Below, one piece after another: positions 24,698 to 33,353 of a DNA stretch of 64,000 nucleotides (positions within the stretch are counted from its first letter, which is position 1; the number at the start of each line of letters is the position of its first letter). A model generated the notes under the pieces. It made no database searches, was not told the origin of the DNA, and saw nothing but the letters and a program-made list of their open reading frames with translations. The position numbers were made by a program, and so were the translations under genes. The stretch spans positions 124,001-188,000 of the forward strand of contig CBDCQQ010000004.1 of NCBI GenBank assembly GCA_965220665.1, in the 5' to 3' direction. Source of the stretch: JAJDZL01 sp965220665. Lineage in GTDB: Bacteria; Pseudomonadota; Gammaproteobacteria; Arenicellales; JAJDZL01.

Positions 24698-26512
24698 TTA
24701 TCCGTGTAGCTCAAAGTATATTTTTTCAGCTAGCGATGTACTGATACCGGGCACTTGACTGATATCTTCGGTGCTCGCACGGTGCAGTCCCTGCATGCCA
24801 CCAAACTGTTTCAGTAAAGCAGTTCGACGACGTGGACCTACACCGGGAATCCCCTCAAGAATTGATTGTCTTCTTGATTTATCCCTTCGTCCACGATGAC
24901 CGGTAATCGCAAATCGATGCGCCTCATCTCGAATGTGCTGCAAGAACAGTTTCGCATCAGACTGCATTTTAATGGGTGATCTGGAGTTGACTCCCCAATA
25001 CTGCTCGTTCCCAGCCTTTCTCTCTTTGCCCTTAGAAATCGCCAGTAAACAGACATTGGCCACTTGCAATTCATCCATGACTTCCAGGGCAGCGTTTAAC
25101 TGACCTTTTCCACCATCAATCAGAACAATGTCAGGAAGTTTGCCATTACCATCTTTCACTTTTCGAAGACGGCGGGTCAATGCTTGCTGAATCGCTGCAT
25201 AGTCGTCAGCAGCGCCGACATCAGCGATGTTCAGAGTGCGGTATTCCGACTTGACTGGCCCGTTGCTGTCGAATACCACGCATGAAGCCACTGTCTTTTC
25301 TCCGGCAAGATGACTAATGTCAAAACATTCGATTCGCTCTGGAATGTCATCCAATTTTAAACTTTCGACAAGTGAAACCATACGTTGTTGCATGGCGTCA
25401 TGTTGATTCTGGCGCTGGTAAATTGAGTTTAGTGCATTGTTTCTAGCCAATTCGATCAGATTCAGTTTCTTGCCTCGAACCGGATTTCGGATCGCAACTT
25501 TTTTTCCGGTTTGTTCGCGAAGAACATATTCAATGATCTCGGCATCTTTAATCGGGTGATTGATGAGTACCGTTGAAGGAATTTCCCTCTCCAGATAGTA
25601 CCGCGGAATAAATTCCCCCAACACTTCGCTCAAGTCCATTTCTACTTTAATATTAGGGAACAAGGTCTTGTAATCAATGTTCCTTCCACTTCTGAAAATC
25701 ACCAACTGAATACATAAAATTCCATTCAAGTATACCGCTGCGATCACGTCGAAATCTGTAGTGCCACCCTCGACAGATTGAATTTCCCGAAGTCTTTGAA
25801 TGGCACTGATTCGGTCCCGGTAGTCGGCAGCCTGCTCGAACTCGAGCCTTGATGCGGCATCCTCCATTTTTCTCATTAGTGACTGATTAAGATCCTGGCT
25901 CTTTCCTGTCAGAAAATAGACAACCTGTTCGACATCTTCCATATAAGCTTTGCGATCGATCAATCCCACACAAGGTGCAGTACATCGATCGATTTGATAT
26001 TGAAGACAGGGGCGCGAACGATGCTGAAAGAAAGAGTCTCTACACTGTCGAATTGGGAAGACTTTTTGGATTTGCGACAATGTATCACGCACCGCCGATG
26101 CACTGCTGAATGGCCCAAAATAACGGCCTGGTTCTTTCCTGTTTCCTCGATAAAAACTTAGCTTAGGGAACTCATGCTCGTCATGTAGCCTGATGTATGG
26201 ATAACTTTTGTCGTCCTTTAAATTGATGTTGTAAAAAGGTCTGTTTTCTTTTATGAGATTGTTTTCCAGAAGCAAAGCCTCTGTTTCTGATTTTGTGATA
26301 ATTGTTTCAATGGATTCAACCTGTTGCATTACAGTGTGAATGCGATGCGAAAGTCCAGACGGGCGAAAGTAGGAACGCAAACGGCTGCGAAGATTCCTGG
26401 CCTTACCGATGTAAAGAGGAGTGCCATCTGTATTTTTCATTATGTACACCCCACTGGAGGTCGGAAAACCTCTCAGGTAGTCCCGAACACTGAAATTCTC
26501 CCCTCCAAGCAC
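24698..26512 (-). CDS. uvrC: Excinuclease ABC subunit C
   Basis: Makes both incisions in nucleotide excision repair. At 604 residues it is full length. The N-terminal GIY-YIG nuclease reads SGVYIMKNTDGTPLYIGKARNLRSRL (about 20-46). A UvrB-interacting helix pair is around 205-240 (MRKMEDAASRLEFEQAADYRDRI). The C-terminal RNase H-like nuclease includes CFDISHLAGEKTVASCVVF and VLIDGGKGQLN. Helix-hairpin-helix repeats GIPGVGPRRRTALLKQFGG and VPGISTSLAEKI close it. The start codon appears to be GTG. Heads the uvrC-pgsA-tRNA transcript. Confidence 0.96.
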   Translation of the reverse strand: MLGGENFSVRDYLRGFPTSSGVYIMKNTDGTPLYIGKARNLRSRLRSYFRPSGLSHRIHTVMQQVESIETIITKSETEALLLENNLIKENRPFYNINLKDDKSYPYIRLHDEHEFPKLSFYRGNRKEPGRYFGPFSSASAVRDTLSQIQKVFPIRQCRDSFFQHRSRPCLQYQIDRCTAPCVGLIDRKAYMEDVEQVVYFLTGKSQDLNQSLMRKMEDAASRLEFEQAADYRDRISAIQRLREIQSVEGGTTDFDVIAAVYLNGILCIQLVIFRSGRNIDYKTLFPNIKVEMDLSEVLGEFIPRYYLEREIPSTVLINHPIKDAEIIEYVLREQTGKKVAIRNPVRGKKLNLIELARNNALNSIYQRQNQHDAMQQRMVSLVESLKLDDIPERIECFDISHLAGEKTVASCVVFDSNGPVKSEYRTLNIADVGAADDYAAIQQALTRRLRKVKDGNGKLPDIVLIDGGKGQLNAALEVMDELQVANVCLLAISKGKERKAGNEQYWGVNSRSPIKMQSDAKLFLQHIRDEAHRFAITGHRGRRDKSRRQSILEGIPGVGPRRRTALLKQFGGMQGLHRASTEDISQVPGISTSLAEKIYFELHG

Positions 26513-26536
26513 TGTATCTATCCAACAGATTTTTTC

Positions 26537-26567
26537 GAATCACCTAATCCTGTATATTAGGTGATTC
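26537..26567. promoter_or_regulatory. Perfect 12-bp inverted repeat between uvrC and efp
   Basis: GAATCACCTAAT, 7 bases, then ATTAGGTGATTC, in the 104-base divergent spacer. The dyad starts 25 bases upstream of the uvrC start codon and ends 50 before efp. No T-run follows in either direction in the way terminators need, so an operator or a leader hairpin is more likely. It resembles no operator I recognise. Confidence 0.6.
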
Positions 26568-26571
26568 ATCG

Positions 26572-26589
26572 ATTGACACTGCTGTCAAT
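26572..26589. promoter_or_regulatory. Second dyad ATTGACA/TGTCAAT, overlapping a -35-like TTGACA
   Basis: ATTGACA, four bases, TGTCAAT, directly after the larger dyad and 28 bases before efp. The left arm contains a consensus-like TTGACA reading towards efp, but the expected -10 position has only a weak match. The site may be a small operator covering the efp promoter. Confidence 0.45.
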
Positions 26590-26616
26590 TAAACCACTCA
26601 ATAGGATTGTTGAACA

Positions 26617-27180
26617 ATGAAAATTTCTGCATTTGAAGCGAAAGTTGGAAATCTGATCGAACTTGATGGCTCGCTTTGGAAAATCCTCAGGAAGTCTCAC
26701 GTTAAGCCGGGAAAAGGTGGTGCTTTCGTGCAACTTGAAATCAAGGATGTATCTGCCGGAACCAAACGGAATGACCGCTTCAGATCGGAGGACAAGTTAG
26801 AAAAAGCGCATGTTGACTTCAGGAAAATGCAGTTTCTCTACAGTGATGGTGATATTTACACGTTCATGGATATCGAAAATTATGAACAGATAGAGCTGAC
26901 AACGGAAGACTTGAGCGATCAGATCGACTACCTGATTCCTGATCTTGAGGTTCAGATCAATCTTTATAACGGGACGCCGATTGGTGTTGAGTTACCAGAA
27001 AGTGTTATTCTGGAAATTATTGAGACAGACGCTGCAATCAAAGGCCAGACAGCCGCGGGAGGAAGTAAGCCGGCCACCCTTTCAACTGGTCTTCGAGTCA
27101 ATGTACCAACATTTCTCAATGCTGGAGATTCAGTAAGGGTCAATACTGATTCAGGCGCTTATATTGAACGTGCGAATTGA
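26617..27180 (+). CDS. efp: Translation elongation factor P
   Basis: Relieves ribosome stalling at polyproline stretches. The 187 residues have the KOW-like domain I with HVKPGKGGAF, where the Lys at residue 33 is the site modified by beta-lysylation in EpmAB-type bacteria (an Arg here would imply the EarP/rhamnose system). Two OB-type domains follow, ending AGDSVRVNTDSGAYIERAN. The modification enzymes EpmA and EpmB are not in the window. Monocistronic between divergent uvrC and convergent nagZ. Confidence 0.96.
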   Translation: MKISAFEAKVGNLIELDGSLWKILRKSHVKPGKGGAFVQLEIKDVSAGTKRNDRFRSEDKLEKAHVDFRKMQFLYSDGDIYTFMDIENYEQIELTTEDLSDQIDYLIPDLEVQINLYNGTPIGVELPESVILEIIETDAAIKGQTAAGGSKPATLSTGLRVNVPTFLNAGDSVRVNTDSGAYIERAN

Positions 27181-27285
27181 CAGTCAACCGTATCAATGCT
27201 TAATGTAGTTATTGATGTATTAGCTCATCTACGCTAGACAATTAACTGATAGAGAGAAACTTTAATTCGCTATATTCAGTGATTT

Positions 27286-28317
27286 TCAAAGGCAAGATGT
27301 CAGTTCAAAGAAGTAGTCTTTGATCGGCTCAATTTCGTCAGATTTCCGCCCTTCTTCCGGACGCAAGTAATCCAACTGCCACCCCGGTTCCTTCCAGAGT
27401 TCTCTGTTTTGGAGCAAGGCATCTATCGCTCTATCAGTTTCAGCACTGCTTTGACAGATTAAGACAAAATCACATCCACTCATTAATGCGGTCATCACTC
27501 GCGTTTCCATATCACCTGCTTCAGCAGCGCCACTCATTGATAAATCATCACTAAAAACGGGTCCGTAAAATGCCAATATTTCGCGTAGCACATGTTCCAG
27601 CCAAAATGACGAATAAGTTGGAATGGCTGTGGTAACTTCTTTGTAGAGTACGTGTGCCGTCATTACCGCTGATAGGCGCTCCCCCAGTCGTCGGTAAGGG
27701 ATCAGGTCGCAATTCAGGAGCTGCTCAATGGTTCGGCTATCTTCCGGAACTTCGATGTGAGAATCTGCCGCCACTCCACCGTGCCCTGGGAAATGCTTTC
27801 CAACGGCTTTCATGCCTGCCTTTTGCATGCCGCGTGTCCAGGAGTCGGCAAGAATTGCGACAGAATGAGGGTCGCTGTGAAATGAACGATCCCCGATGAC
27901 ATCAGAATCAACTGTGGCAACGTCCAATACCGGTGAAAAACTGATGTCAACATCAAGGGCTCTGAGTTCGCTGGCCATCAGATAACCCGCTATCTCAGCG
28001 GCATCATATCCCCGATCAGTCTCCCTGTCATAGAGTGCTCCAAACAGTTTCTGCGGTGGAATCTCAGTTACACCATTCTTCAGTCTCTGCACTCGACCGC
28101 CCTCCTGGTCGATGGCAATAATGAGGGAGGGCGTTCTGAGCTCGTGTATTTCTTTGCTGAGATGACCAACCTGTTCCGCAGATTCACAGTTATTGGCAAA
28201 GAGTACCACACCACCTATGGCTTCGCTTTGGAGCCGTTCGCGATCTTCAGAATTAAGTTCGATGCCCGAGACCGATGTGAAAATCGGACCGAGTGTCGAA
28301 TTTGAATCTTCAGTCAC
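27286..28317 (-). CDS. nagZ: Beta-N-acetylhexosaminidase
   Basis: Cytoplasmic glycoside hydrolase family 3 enzyme that removes GlcNAc from anhydro-muropeptides in wall recycling. AIDQEGGRVQRLK near residue 70, KHFPGHGGVAADSH with the mobile catalytic His (about 176), and FSDDLSMSGA with the nucleophile Asp (about 247) are visible. At 343 residues it is normal. The start is GTG and shares one base with the stop of the upstream L,D-transpeptidase gene. Last gene of the fdhD-lpxK-kdsB-ptp-ldt-nagZ operon. The pairing with a peptidoglycan cross-linking enzyme makes sense. Confidence 0.94.
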   Translation of the reverse strand: MTEDSNSTLGPIFTSVSGIELNSEDRERLQSEAIGGVVLFANNCESAEQVGHLSKEIHELRTPSLIIAIDQEGGRVQRLKNGVTEIPPQKLFGALYDRETDRGYDAAEIAGYLMASELRALDVDISFSPVLDVATVDSDVIGDRSFHSDPHSVAILADSWTRGMQKAGMKAVGKHFPGHGGVAADSHIEVPEDSRTIEQLLNCDLIPYRRLGERLSAVMTAHVLYKEVTTAIPTYSSFWLEHVLREILAFYGPVFSDDLSMSGAAEAGDMETRVMTALMSGCDFVLICQSSAETDRAIDALLQNRELWKEPGWQLDYLRPEEGRKSDEIEPIKDYFFELTSCL

Positions 28318-28808
28318 TAGTCCTTCCCTTCTGAGATGTATACCAATGTACCAGGTTCAACCTGATCAAACAGTTCGATCACATCTCGATTGCGCATTTT
28401 GATGCAGCCAGCCGAACCTTCGATTCCCATGGGATCATCATCCGGACAACCGTGAATGTAGATGAAACGTCGCATGCTATCGACATTTCCATGTCGATTT
28501 TTTCCCGGTTCAAGACCACTCAACCACATAATGCGTGTCAGTATCCAGTCGTTGCGTTCTGGATACTGCCGCTTCATTTCTGGAGAATAGATCTCCCCTG
28601 TTGTTCGTCGTCCGCGAAAAACTGAATTTTCCGGCACGCCTGTTCCGATTTTCGCTTGAATCTTGTGCCAGCCTCGCGGTGTACAGAAACTGTTTTCAAT
28701 CTCTCCAGGTCCATTACGAGCTGTCGAGACCGGAGTATCCATGACTACACGGCCGTTGTCATCGACTGCAGTCAATTTCTGATCCTTTAGATTGACCTCA
28801 ATATACAT
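28317..28808 (-). CDS. L,D-transpeptidase (YkuD family), no signal peptide
   Basis: YkuD-domain enzyme of 163 residues. The catalytic signature YIHGCPDDDPMGIEGSAGCIKM holds the active-site Cys and His. Such enzymes make 3-3 crosslinks, attach lipoproteins, or act on muropeptides. The chain begins directly with the domain (MYIEVNLKDQKLTAV) and shows no signal peptide, so the protein may be cytoplasmic and act on recycled muropeptides beside NagZ; that is inference. It is 3 bases from the phosphatase gene and touches nagZ. Confidence 0.87.
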   Translation of the reverse strand: MYIEVNLKDQKLTAVDDNGRVVMDTPVSTARNGPGEIENSFCTPRGWHKIQAKIGTGVPENSVFRGRRTTGEIYSPEMKRQYPERNDWILTRIMWLSGLEPGKNRHGNVDSMRRFIYIHGCPDDDPMGIEGSAGCIKMRNRDVIELFDQVEPGTLVYISEGKD

Positions 28809-28811
28809 TGA

Positions 28812-29309
28812 TTATTCATTCACTTCGAAGTTGTTCTTGATGTCCTTTATGAGACCATTTGAAGCATCAGTAATCATGTCAAAAGCCCGTTCAAAACCCT
28901 GCGGACCGCCATAGTAGGGGTCAGGGATTTCACGTTCTGACCAATTGTCTGTAAAGTCTAAAAACAGTTGGATTCGGCAACGATGGTCCCGTGGTGCCAA
29001 CGAGATCAAGTCAGAATAGTTGTGGCGGTCCATCGCGATGATGTAGTCAAATTGTTGAAAATCTGAACGATGGACTTGTCGAGCACGCAGATTTTTGAGA
29101 TCAATTCCGCGACTGGCTGCGACTCTGATCGCTCGTGAATCGGGAGGGTCGCCTGAATGGTAATTTGCGGTTCCAGCAGAATCAATCTTGACTGTTAACC
29201 GCAAATCAGAATTTTCTACGCAATGCCGAAAGACGCCTTCTGCACTGGGCGAACGACAAATATTACCCAGACAGACAAATAGTACGCCAACTTCTCGGTG
29301 ATCTGACAT
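28812..29309 (-). CDS. Low-molecular-weight protein-tyrosine phosphatase
   Basis: The signature loop VCLGNICRSPSAEGVF contains C-x5-R-S close to the N-terminus, and the general-acid loop is EIPDPYYGG. At 165 residues it is standard for the family. In Gram-negative bacteria such enzymes often dephosphorylate polysaccharide-export tyrosine kinases, but a link to kdsB/lpxK is a common gammaproteobacterial arrangement with unclear meaning. 21 bases follow kdsB. Confidence 0.93.
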   Translation of the reverse strand: MSDHREVGVLFVCLGNICRSPSAEGVFRHCVENSDLRLTVKIDSAGTANYHSGDPPDSRAIRVAASRGIDLKNLRARQVHRSDFQQFDYIIAMDRHNYSDLISLAPRDHRCRIQLFLDFTDNWSEREIPDPYYGGPQGFERAFDMITDASNGLIKDIKNNFEVNE

Positions 29310-29330
29310 GATGGTGCCGTGTATCCTCTT

Positions 29331-30095
29331 TTAATGTGCTGGTTCGATGATGCTGCAAACCAGGTCCAAGTCGTCTTGAGTATCAACTCCTACGCCGCGA
29401 TAATTTTCATCAATATGTACAGCGATGGTGTCGCCATGATAGAGTGCTCGGAGTTGTTCAAGACCTTCCGCTTTTTCTAGCGGGCAAACATCGCGACTGG
29501 CATGTTTGTGAACCAGGTAGGCAACAGTGTATGCATAAATTCCGATGTGATGCAATCCCATAAGAGCGCTTTCCTGATTTGTTTTAGTGCGATACGGAAT
29601 GACGCTTCGAGAAAAATAAAGTGCTCGATTATGACGGTCAATGATGCATTTGACGCGGTTGGGATCTTTTCCATGCATATCAAGATTCATCGGAACTGCT
29701 GCGGTTCCAATTACGGCCTGTGAGTCGGTTTGCAAAACAGCCGCCACCTGATCAATGAGTTTCCCGGGCATCAGTGGTTCGTCGCCTTGAACGTTAACGA
29801 TCATTCGCTCACCGGGTAATTGCATCTTCTGAACAGCCTCTGCGATACGGTCAGTACCTGAGGTGTGATCCTTTGATGTTGCTATCACCGTCGCTGAGGT
29901 TGTAAGCCTCACGTTATCTGCAATTCGCTCGTCGTCCACCGCCACAATTACCTGCTCAGCGGAACTCGACATTGCGCACTCCACGACGCGCTGGATCATT
30001 GTTTTTCCGCAAATATCGGCAAGTAATTTGGCAGGAAAGCGAGCCGATGCGAATCGAGCAGGAATAACCACGTCGAAAGGCAATTTTGCGGTCAT
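29331..30095 (-). CDS. kdsB: 3-deoxy-manno-octulosonate cytidylyltransferase
   Basis: Activates KDO as CMP-KDO for lipopolysaccharide. N-terminal VVIPARFASARFPAKLLADICGK is the nucleotide-binding signature; DHTSGTDRIAEA and NVQGDEPLM follow, with HIGIYAYTVAYL in the KDO-binding half. At 254 residues it is typical. Its ATG overlaps the lpxK stop by 4 bases. In many relatives a Trm112-like small gene sits between lpxK and kdsB; it is missing here. Confidence 0.96.
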   Translation of the reverse strand: MTAKLPFDVVIPARFASARFPAKLLADICGKTMIQRVVECAMSSSAEQVIVAVDDERIADNVRLTTSATVIATSKDHTSGTDRIAEAVQKMQLPGERMIVNVQGDEPLMPGKLIDQVAAVLQTDSQAVIGTAAVPMNLDMHGKDPNRVKCIIDRHNRALYFSRSVIPYRTKTNQESALMGLHHIGIYAYTVAYLVHKHASRDVCPLEKAEGLEQLRALYHGDTIAVHIDENYRGVGVDTQDDLDLVCSIIEPAH

Positions 30096-31093
30096 AAATT
30101 GGATCTCACAATCGCGGAAACTCTATCAGAAAATGTATTCTGAAATGCAGCCTCAGGAATAGCTTCAAGTTTTACACACCACCAGTTTGGAGATGCAAAT
30201 TGAGCGCATTTCACTGCATCTTTTTCGGTCATTAATACAATGTCATCCGTCAACAACATTGAAGACAAATCCTCTCTAGTGAAGTCGTGATGATCCGGAA
30301 ATGAATAATTCTTGGATTGAATGTTCTGCTCAGCCAGCAAATTAAAGAAACGCTTTGGATTTCGAATGCCTGCAATGGCTGAAACGGTTTCGCCGGCAAA
30401 CGATTCAAGCGTACGCGTCTTTGAATTGTTCAATAGGTTCACTGCTTCAGTCAGTTTACATTCCATCGAATATTCATTCTTCTGTCCTGTACCGTTAACC
30501 AGCTTCAGGTCAACGCCATGCGCACGTCTTGAACTTTCTCGCAGTGGCCCGGCAGGTAAGCAAAAACCATTACCAAAACGTTCTTCTCCATCAATCAGCA
30601 TTATTTTCAAATCTGATTCGATCGATAGGTGTTGCAAACCATCATCGCTAATGAAAATATTGCAGTCTTTTTCCTTGATCAGCATACGAATGGCAGCAGA
30701 CCGTTGCCTAGCAACTGCAACTGGCACATTGGTACGTCGCCAAATGACAAGAGGTTCATCTCCGGCAATTTCTGGAGTGCTGTCTTCCCCGACCAAGTGA
30801 GTCTCAGCGACCCGTCTACCATATCCTCGACTAATCACTCCGGGAGAGTAACCAGCATTTTTCAGATGTTCGACGGCCCATATGGTCAATGGTGTTTTAC
30901 CGGTTCCGCCGACTGTCAGATTACCAATAACGATGATTGGGTATTGAAAGTGTTCGACTGCAAATAATCCACATGAATATCCGAATCTTCGAATCTCAAC
31001 GATGGTGCTGTACAGCAAACTGAGTGGCCAAAATCCAAGTGCGGTAAGATTACGGTCTTTCCAGACCTGTCGGAAAAAGTCGTCTAAATTCAC
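30092..31093 (-). CDS. lpxK: Tetraacyldisaccharide 4'-kinase
   Basis: Phosphorylates the lipid A precursor at the inner membrane. An N-terminal membrane-associated helix (about 18-32) precedes the P-loop VIGNLTVGGTGKTPLTIW; ISRGYGRR and FISDDGLQHL are conserved. At 333 residues it is normal length. It overlaps kdsB by 4 bases and follows fdhD by 3. The usual upstream transporter gene msbA is absent, its place being taken by fdhD. Confidence 0.95.
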   Translation of the reverse strand: MNLDDFFRQVWKDRNLTALGFWPLSLLYSTIVEIRRFGYSCGLFAVEHFQYPIIVIGNLTVGGTGKTPLTIWAVEHLKNAGYSPGVISRGYGRRVAETHLVGEDSTPEIAGDEPLVIWRRTNVPVAVARQRSAAIRMLIKEKDCNIFISDDGLQHLSIESDLKIMLIDGEERFGNGFCLPAGPLRESSRRAHGVDLKLVNGTGQKNEYSMECKLTEAVNLLNNSKTRTLESFAGETVSAIAGIRNPKRFFNLLAEQNIQSKNYSFPDHHDFTREDLSSMLLTDDIVLMTEKDAVKCAQFASPNWWCVKLEAIPEAAFQNTFSDRVSAIVRSNL

Positions 31094-31096
31094 ACG

Positions 31097-31978
31097 TTAT
31101 CCGACGGCAACTTGACGGTTTGCGACAGCGGTTCGTCTCTCTGGCACCTGATCGTATTCGATTGTATTGGAACCGTTGTAGACAAGAAAGTGCCGGCCCT
31201 TGGCCCTGGCAATCATCGTCACACGCAAATCTTGCGCCAATTCGAGACCCATATAAGTAATACCAGAACGAGACAGAAGAATGGGAATCCCCATGTGAGC
31301 CACCTTCATCACAATTTCCGAAGTCAAACGACCCGTTGTATAAAAAATTTTCCCTTCTCCAGATGTGCCATCCATCCACATCTGACCAGCAATTGTGTCT
31401 GCTGCGTTATGTCGGCCGACATCTTCAACAAATATTTCGATGTTGGTGTCTTCGCAAAGCGCACAGCCGTGCACAGCACCGGCCTGCTTGTAAATCTCGT
31501 TGAACTTTGCGATATTGGAGAGCAAGCCGTAAAGGGTTGATTGCCTGATGAAAGCTTTGGGTAAAGGGTTTTCGTAAATTTTATCCAGCGTACAACTGAA
31601 CACGGTCCCTTGCCCGCAGCCCGTCGTCACGGTACGTTTGGACAGCTTATTTTCCCAATCGATGATCCCCTCACCTGCGTGAGTTTCAACAAATGCTGTT
31701 TCCCGGTCCCAATCAACTTCAATGGACTTGATGTCATAAACGCTTTCCACCAGTCGCTGATTCCGCAGGTAGCCGAGTGCCAGCAACTCAGGGTAAGTAC
31801 CCAGAGTCATCAGCGTCACTACCTCTCGATCATCCACTTTGATCGTTAGCGGAAACTCTCCCGCCACTCGCATGTCGCGCTTTGTACCGAATTCATCGAT
31901 TGCTTCTACCGGATGGGTGGGTCGCAATCCGGCTGATGACAGTAACGGCTCAAGTGTAGATGTCTGTTGACCGCTCAT
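31097..31978 (-). CDS. fdhD: Formate dehydrogenase accessory sulfurtransferase FdhD
   Basis: Passes sulfur from IscS to the molybdenum cofactor of formate dehydrogenase, needed for activity. The 293 residues include EFPLTIKVDDREV, the cysteine motif RTVTTGCGQGT (single Cys in place of the CxxC of E. coli), GAVHGCAL and EDVGRHNAADTIAG. The strand is opposite to the formate dehydrogenase operon, which begins 67 bases away, so the two are expressed from a shared divergent promoter region. It also leads the lpxK-nagZ operon. Confidence 0.94.
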   Translation of the reverse strand: MSGQQTSTLEPLLSSAGLRPTHPVEAIDEFGTKRDMRVAGEFPLTIKVDDREVVTLMTLGTYPELLALGYLRNQRLVESVYDIKSIEVDWDRETAFVETHAGEGIIDWENKLSKRTVTTGCGQGTVFSCTLDKIYENPLPKAFIRQSTLYGLLSNIAKFNEIYKQAGAVHGCALCEDTNIEIFVEDVGRHNAADTIAGQMWMDGTSGEGKIFYTTGRLTSEIVMKVAHMGIPILLSRSGITYMGLELAQDLRVTMIARAKGRHFLVYNGSNTIEYDQVPERRTAVANRQVAVG

Positions 31979-32045
31979 TTGTTATGCAGGAAAATTATTG
32001 ACTGATTGAGTTGTATTATATTGAGTTTGATAAAGCTCGCTTCAA

Positions 32046-32573
32046 GTGCAGAATATGGTTCAGTCTGAAATACCGGAATTCAAGGTTGCGGTAGTCCTGG
32101 AGAAGCAGGAAAAACGTGTAAAGTCGTGGATTAGCTACGAGTGGGAAGTCGCTGCGATTCTTTCCGATAAAGAAGGACCTGATTCTCTGGAGGGACCAAT
32201 CACGATTCGCGAGTCCACGCAAACCTCCCAGTATCTGTGGAAGGGTCTGAAGATCAAATTGTACGTTGATGCGGCTGAGGGTTACTGGTATAACCTGCTG
32301 TCAGATGTGCCATACGCATTTATTGTTTGTGAACTTGACGCGGTAGACGATGATGCGGTACCGATTCCCCATTTAGTAACTATCTCTCAGGATGAGGCAG
32401 GTGCCCATTTGGAAACCGACAGTCTGGTTCTGTCAGGTCCTTTACCAGCAGATATTCGAGATTCAGCCGAGCAGTTTGTTGTAAACAACTACATTCCTCA
32501 AGTAAAGAAAAAGCGTAAACGCCGCGACTGGTACAAAGAATCACTGAGAAACCAACCACCTTCCACTAACTGA
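32046..32573 (+). CDS. DUF3305 protein of formate dehydrogenase locus
   Basis: A 175-residue cytoplasmic protein matching the DUF3305 family, with EFKVAVVLEKQEKRVKSWISYEWEV at the start and FIVCELDAVDDDAVPIPHLVTIS in the middle. The family is known mainly as a neighbour of formate dehydrogenase genes; no biochemical role is known to me. The GTG at 32046 or the ATG at 32055 could start it. First gene of the operon on this strand. The basic tail KKKRKRRDWYKE is noteworthy. Confidence 0.82.
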   Translation: MQNMVQSEIPEFKVAVVLEKQEKRVKSWISYEWEVAAILSDKEGPDSLEGPITIRESTQTSQYLWKGLKIKLYVDAAEGYWYNLLSDVPYAFIVCELDAVDDDAVPIPHLVTISQDEAGAHLETDSLVLSGPLPADIRDSAEQFVVNNYIPQVKKKRKRRDWYKESLRNQPPSTN

Positions 32574-32714
32574 CTTGTAAGACACCCACAAATTAGGAAC
32601 ACAACTGAAAATAGGCAAATATCAACTGCATTGATTTGACCATAGTTTTTGAATGTTTGACGACAGAATAAAATTACATTGATGCATAGCCCCAATAACT
32701 GATCATTAATTTTC

Positions 32715-33329
32715 ATGTCAGAATCATTACTTCATCGCTGGTCTAAACAAAAAGCCGAAACAACAGAGGAAGAGCTGCCATCGACTGAAATTCAAGATCA
32801 GGAAAGTGAGACTGATACTGATTCGGATACTGAAGCGACCGCTTCCGCTGATAGTGAACAGACAGAGCAGACCGAACAGGAAGAAAAAGCGCCAATCGAA
32901 TTGCCACCCATTGAATCACTTAGCGAAGATAGTGATTATTCCTTGTTTATGTCGCCGGAGGTTGATGAGAACTTAAAAAAGCTAGCTCTTCGCAAGCTGT
33001 TCAAATCGCCCTTTTTCAATGTCGTTGACGGACTCAATGACTATGATGACGACTTTACCACCTTTGAACTGCTTGGCGACATCGTTACCTCGGATATGAA
33101 ATTTCATGAAGAACGAAAGAAAGCGGAGGAAGCTTTGAAAAGGCAACAGGCAGCCGAATCAGGAGAAGTTTCAGAACCAATTGAATCAGAAGCGCTTGGC
33201 AGTGAGCAAACAGAAGAAGAGGAACCTTCTGGAACAAACGATGAAGTTCTTCCTTCAGATGATGATATTGTTGCTAAAGATGTTCAGGACCCTGAACAGG
33301 AATCGAATTCAGACGAACCCGTCGTCTAG
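32715..33329 (+). CDS. DUF3306 protein of formate dehydrogenase locus
   Basis: A 204-residue, very acidic protein. ESLLHRWSKQKAE at the N-terminus and the core LSEDSDYSLFMSPEVDENLKKLALRKLFKSPFFNVVDGLNDYDDDF (about 73-120) are DUF3306 features. Glu/Asp/Ser-rich disordered regions lie on either side. DUF3305 and DUF3306 genes travel together beside formate dehydrogenases. A maturation or assembly role is plausible but not shown. Confidence 0.82.
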   Translation: MSESLLHRWSKQKAETTEEELPSTEIQDQESETDTDSDTEATASADSEQTEQTEQEEKAPIELPPIESLSEDSDYSLFMSPEVDENLKKLALRKLFKSPFFNVVDGLNDYDDDFTTFELLGDIVTSDMKFHEERKKAEEALKRQQAAESGEVSEPIESEALGSEQTEEEEPSGTNDEVLPSDDDIVAKDVQDPEQESNSDEPVV

Positions 33330-33353
33330 AACAAGGGATCTTGATTTCCGCCT

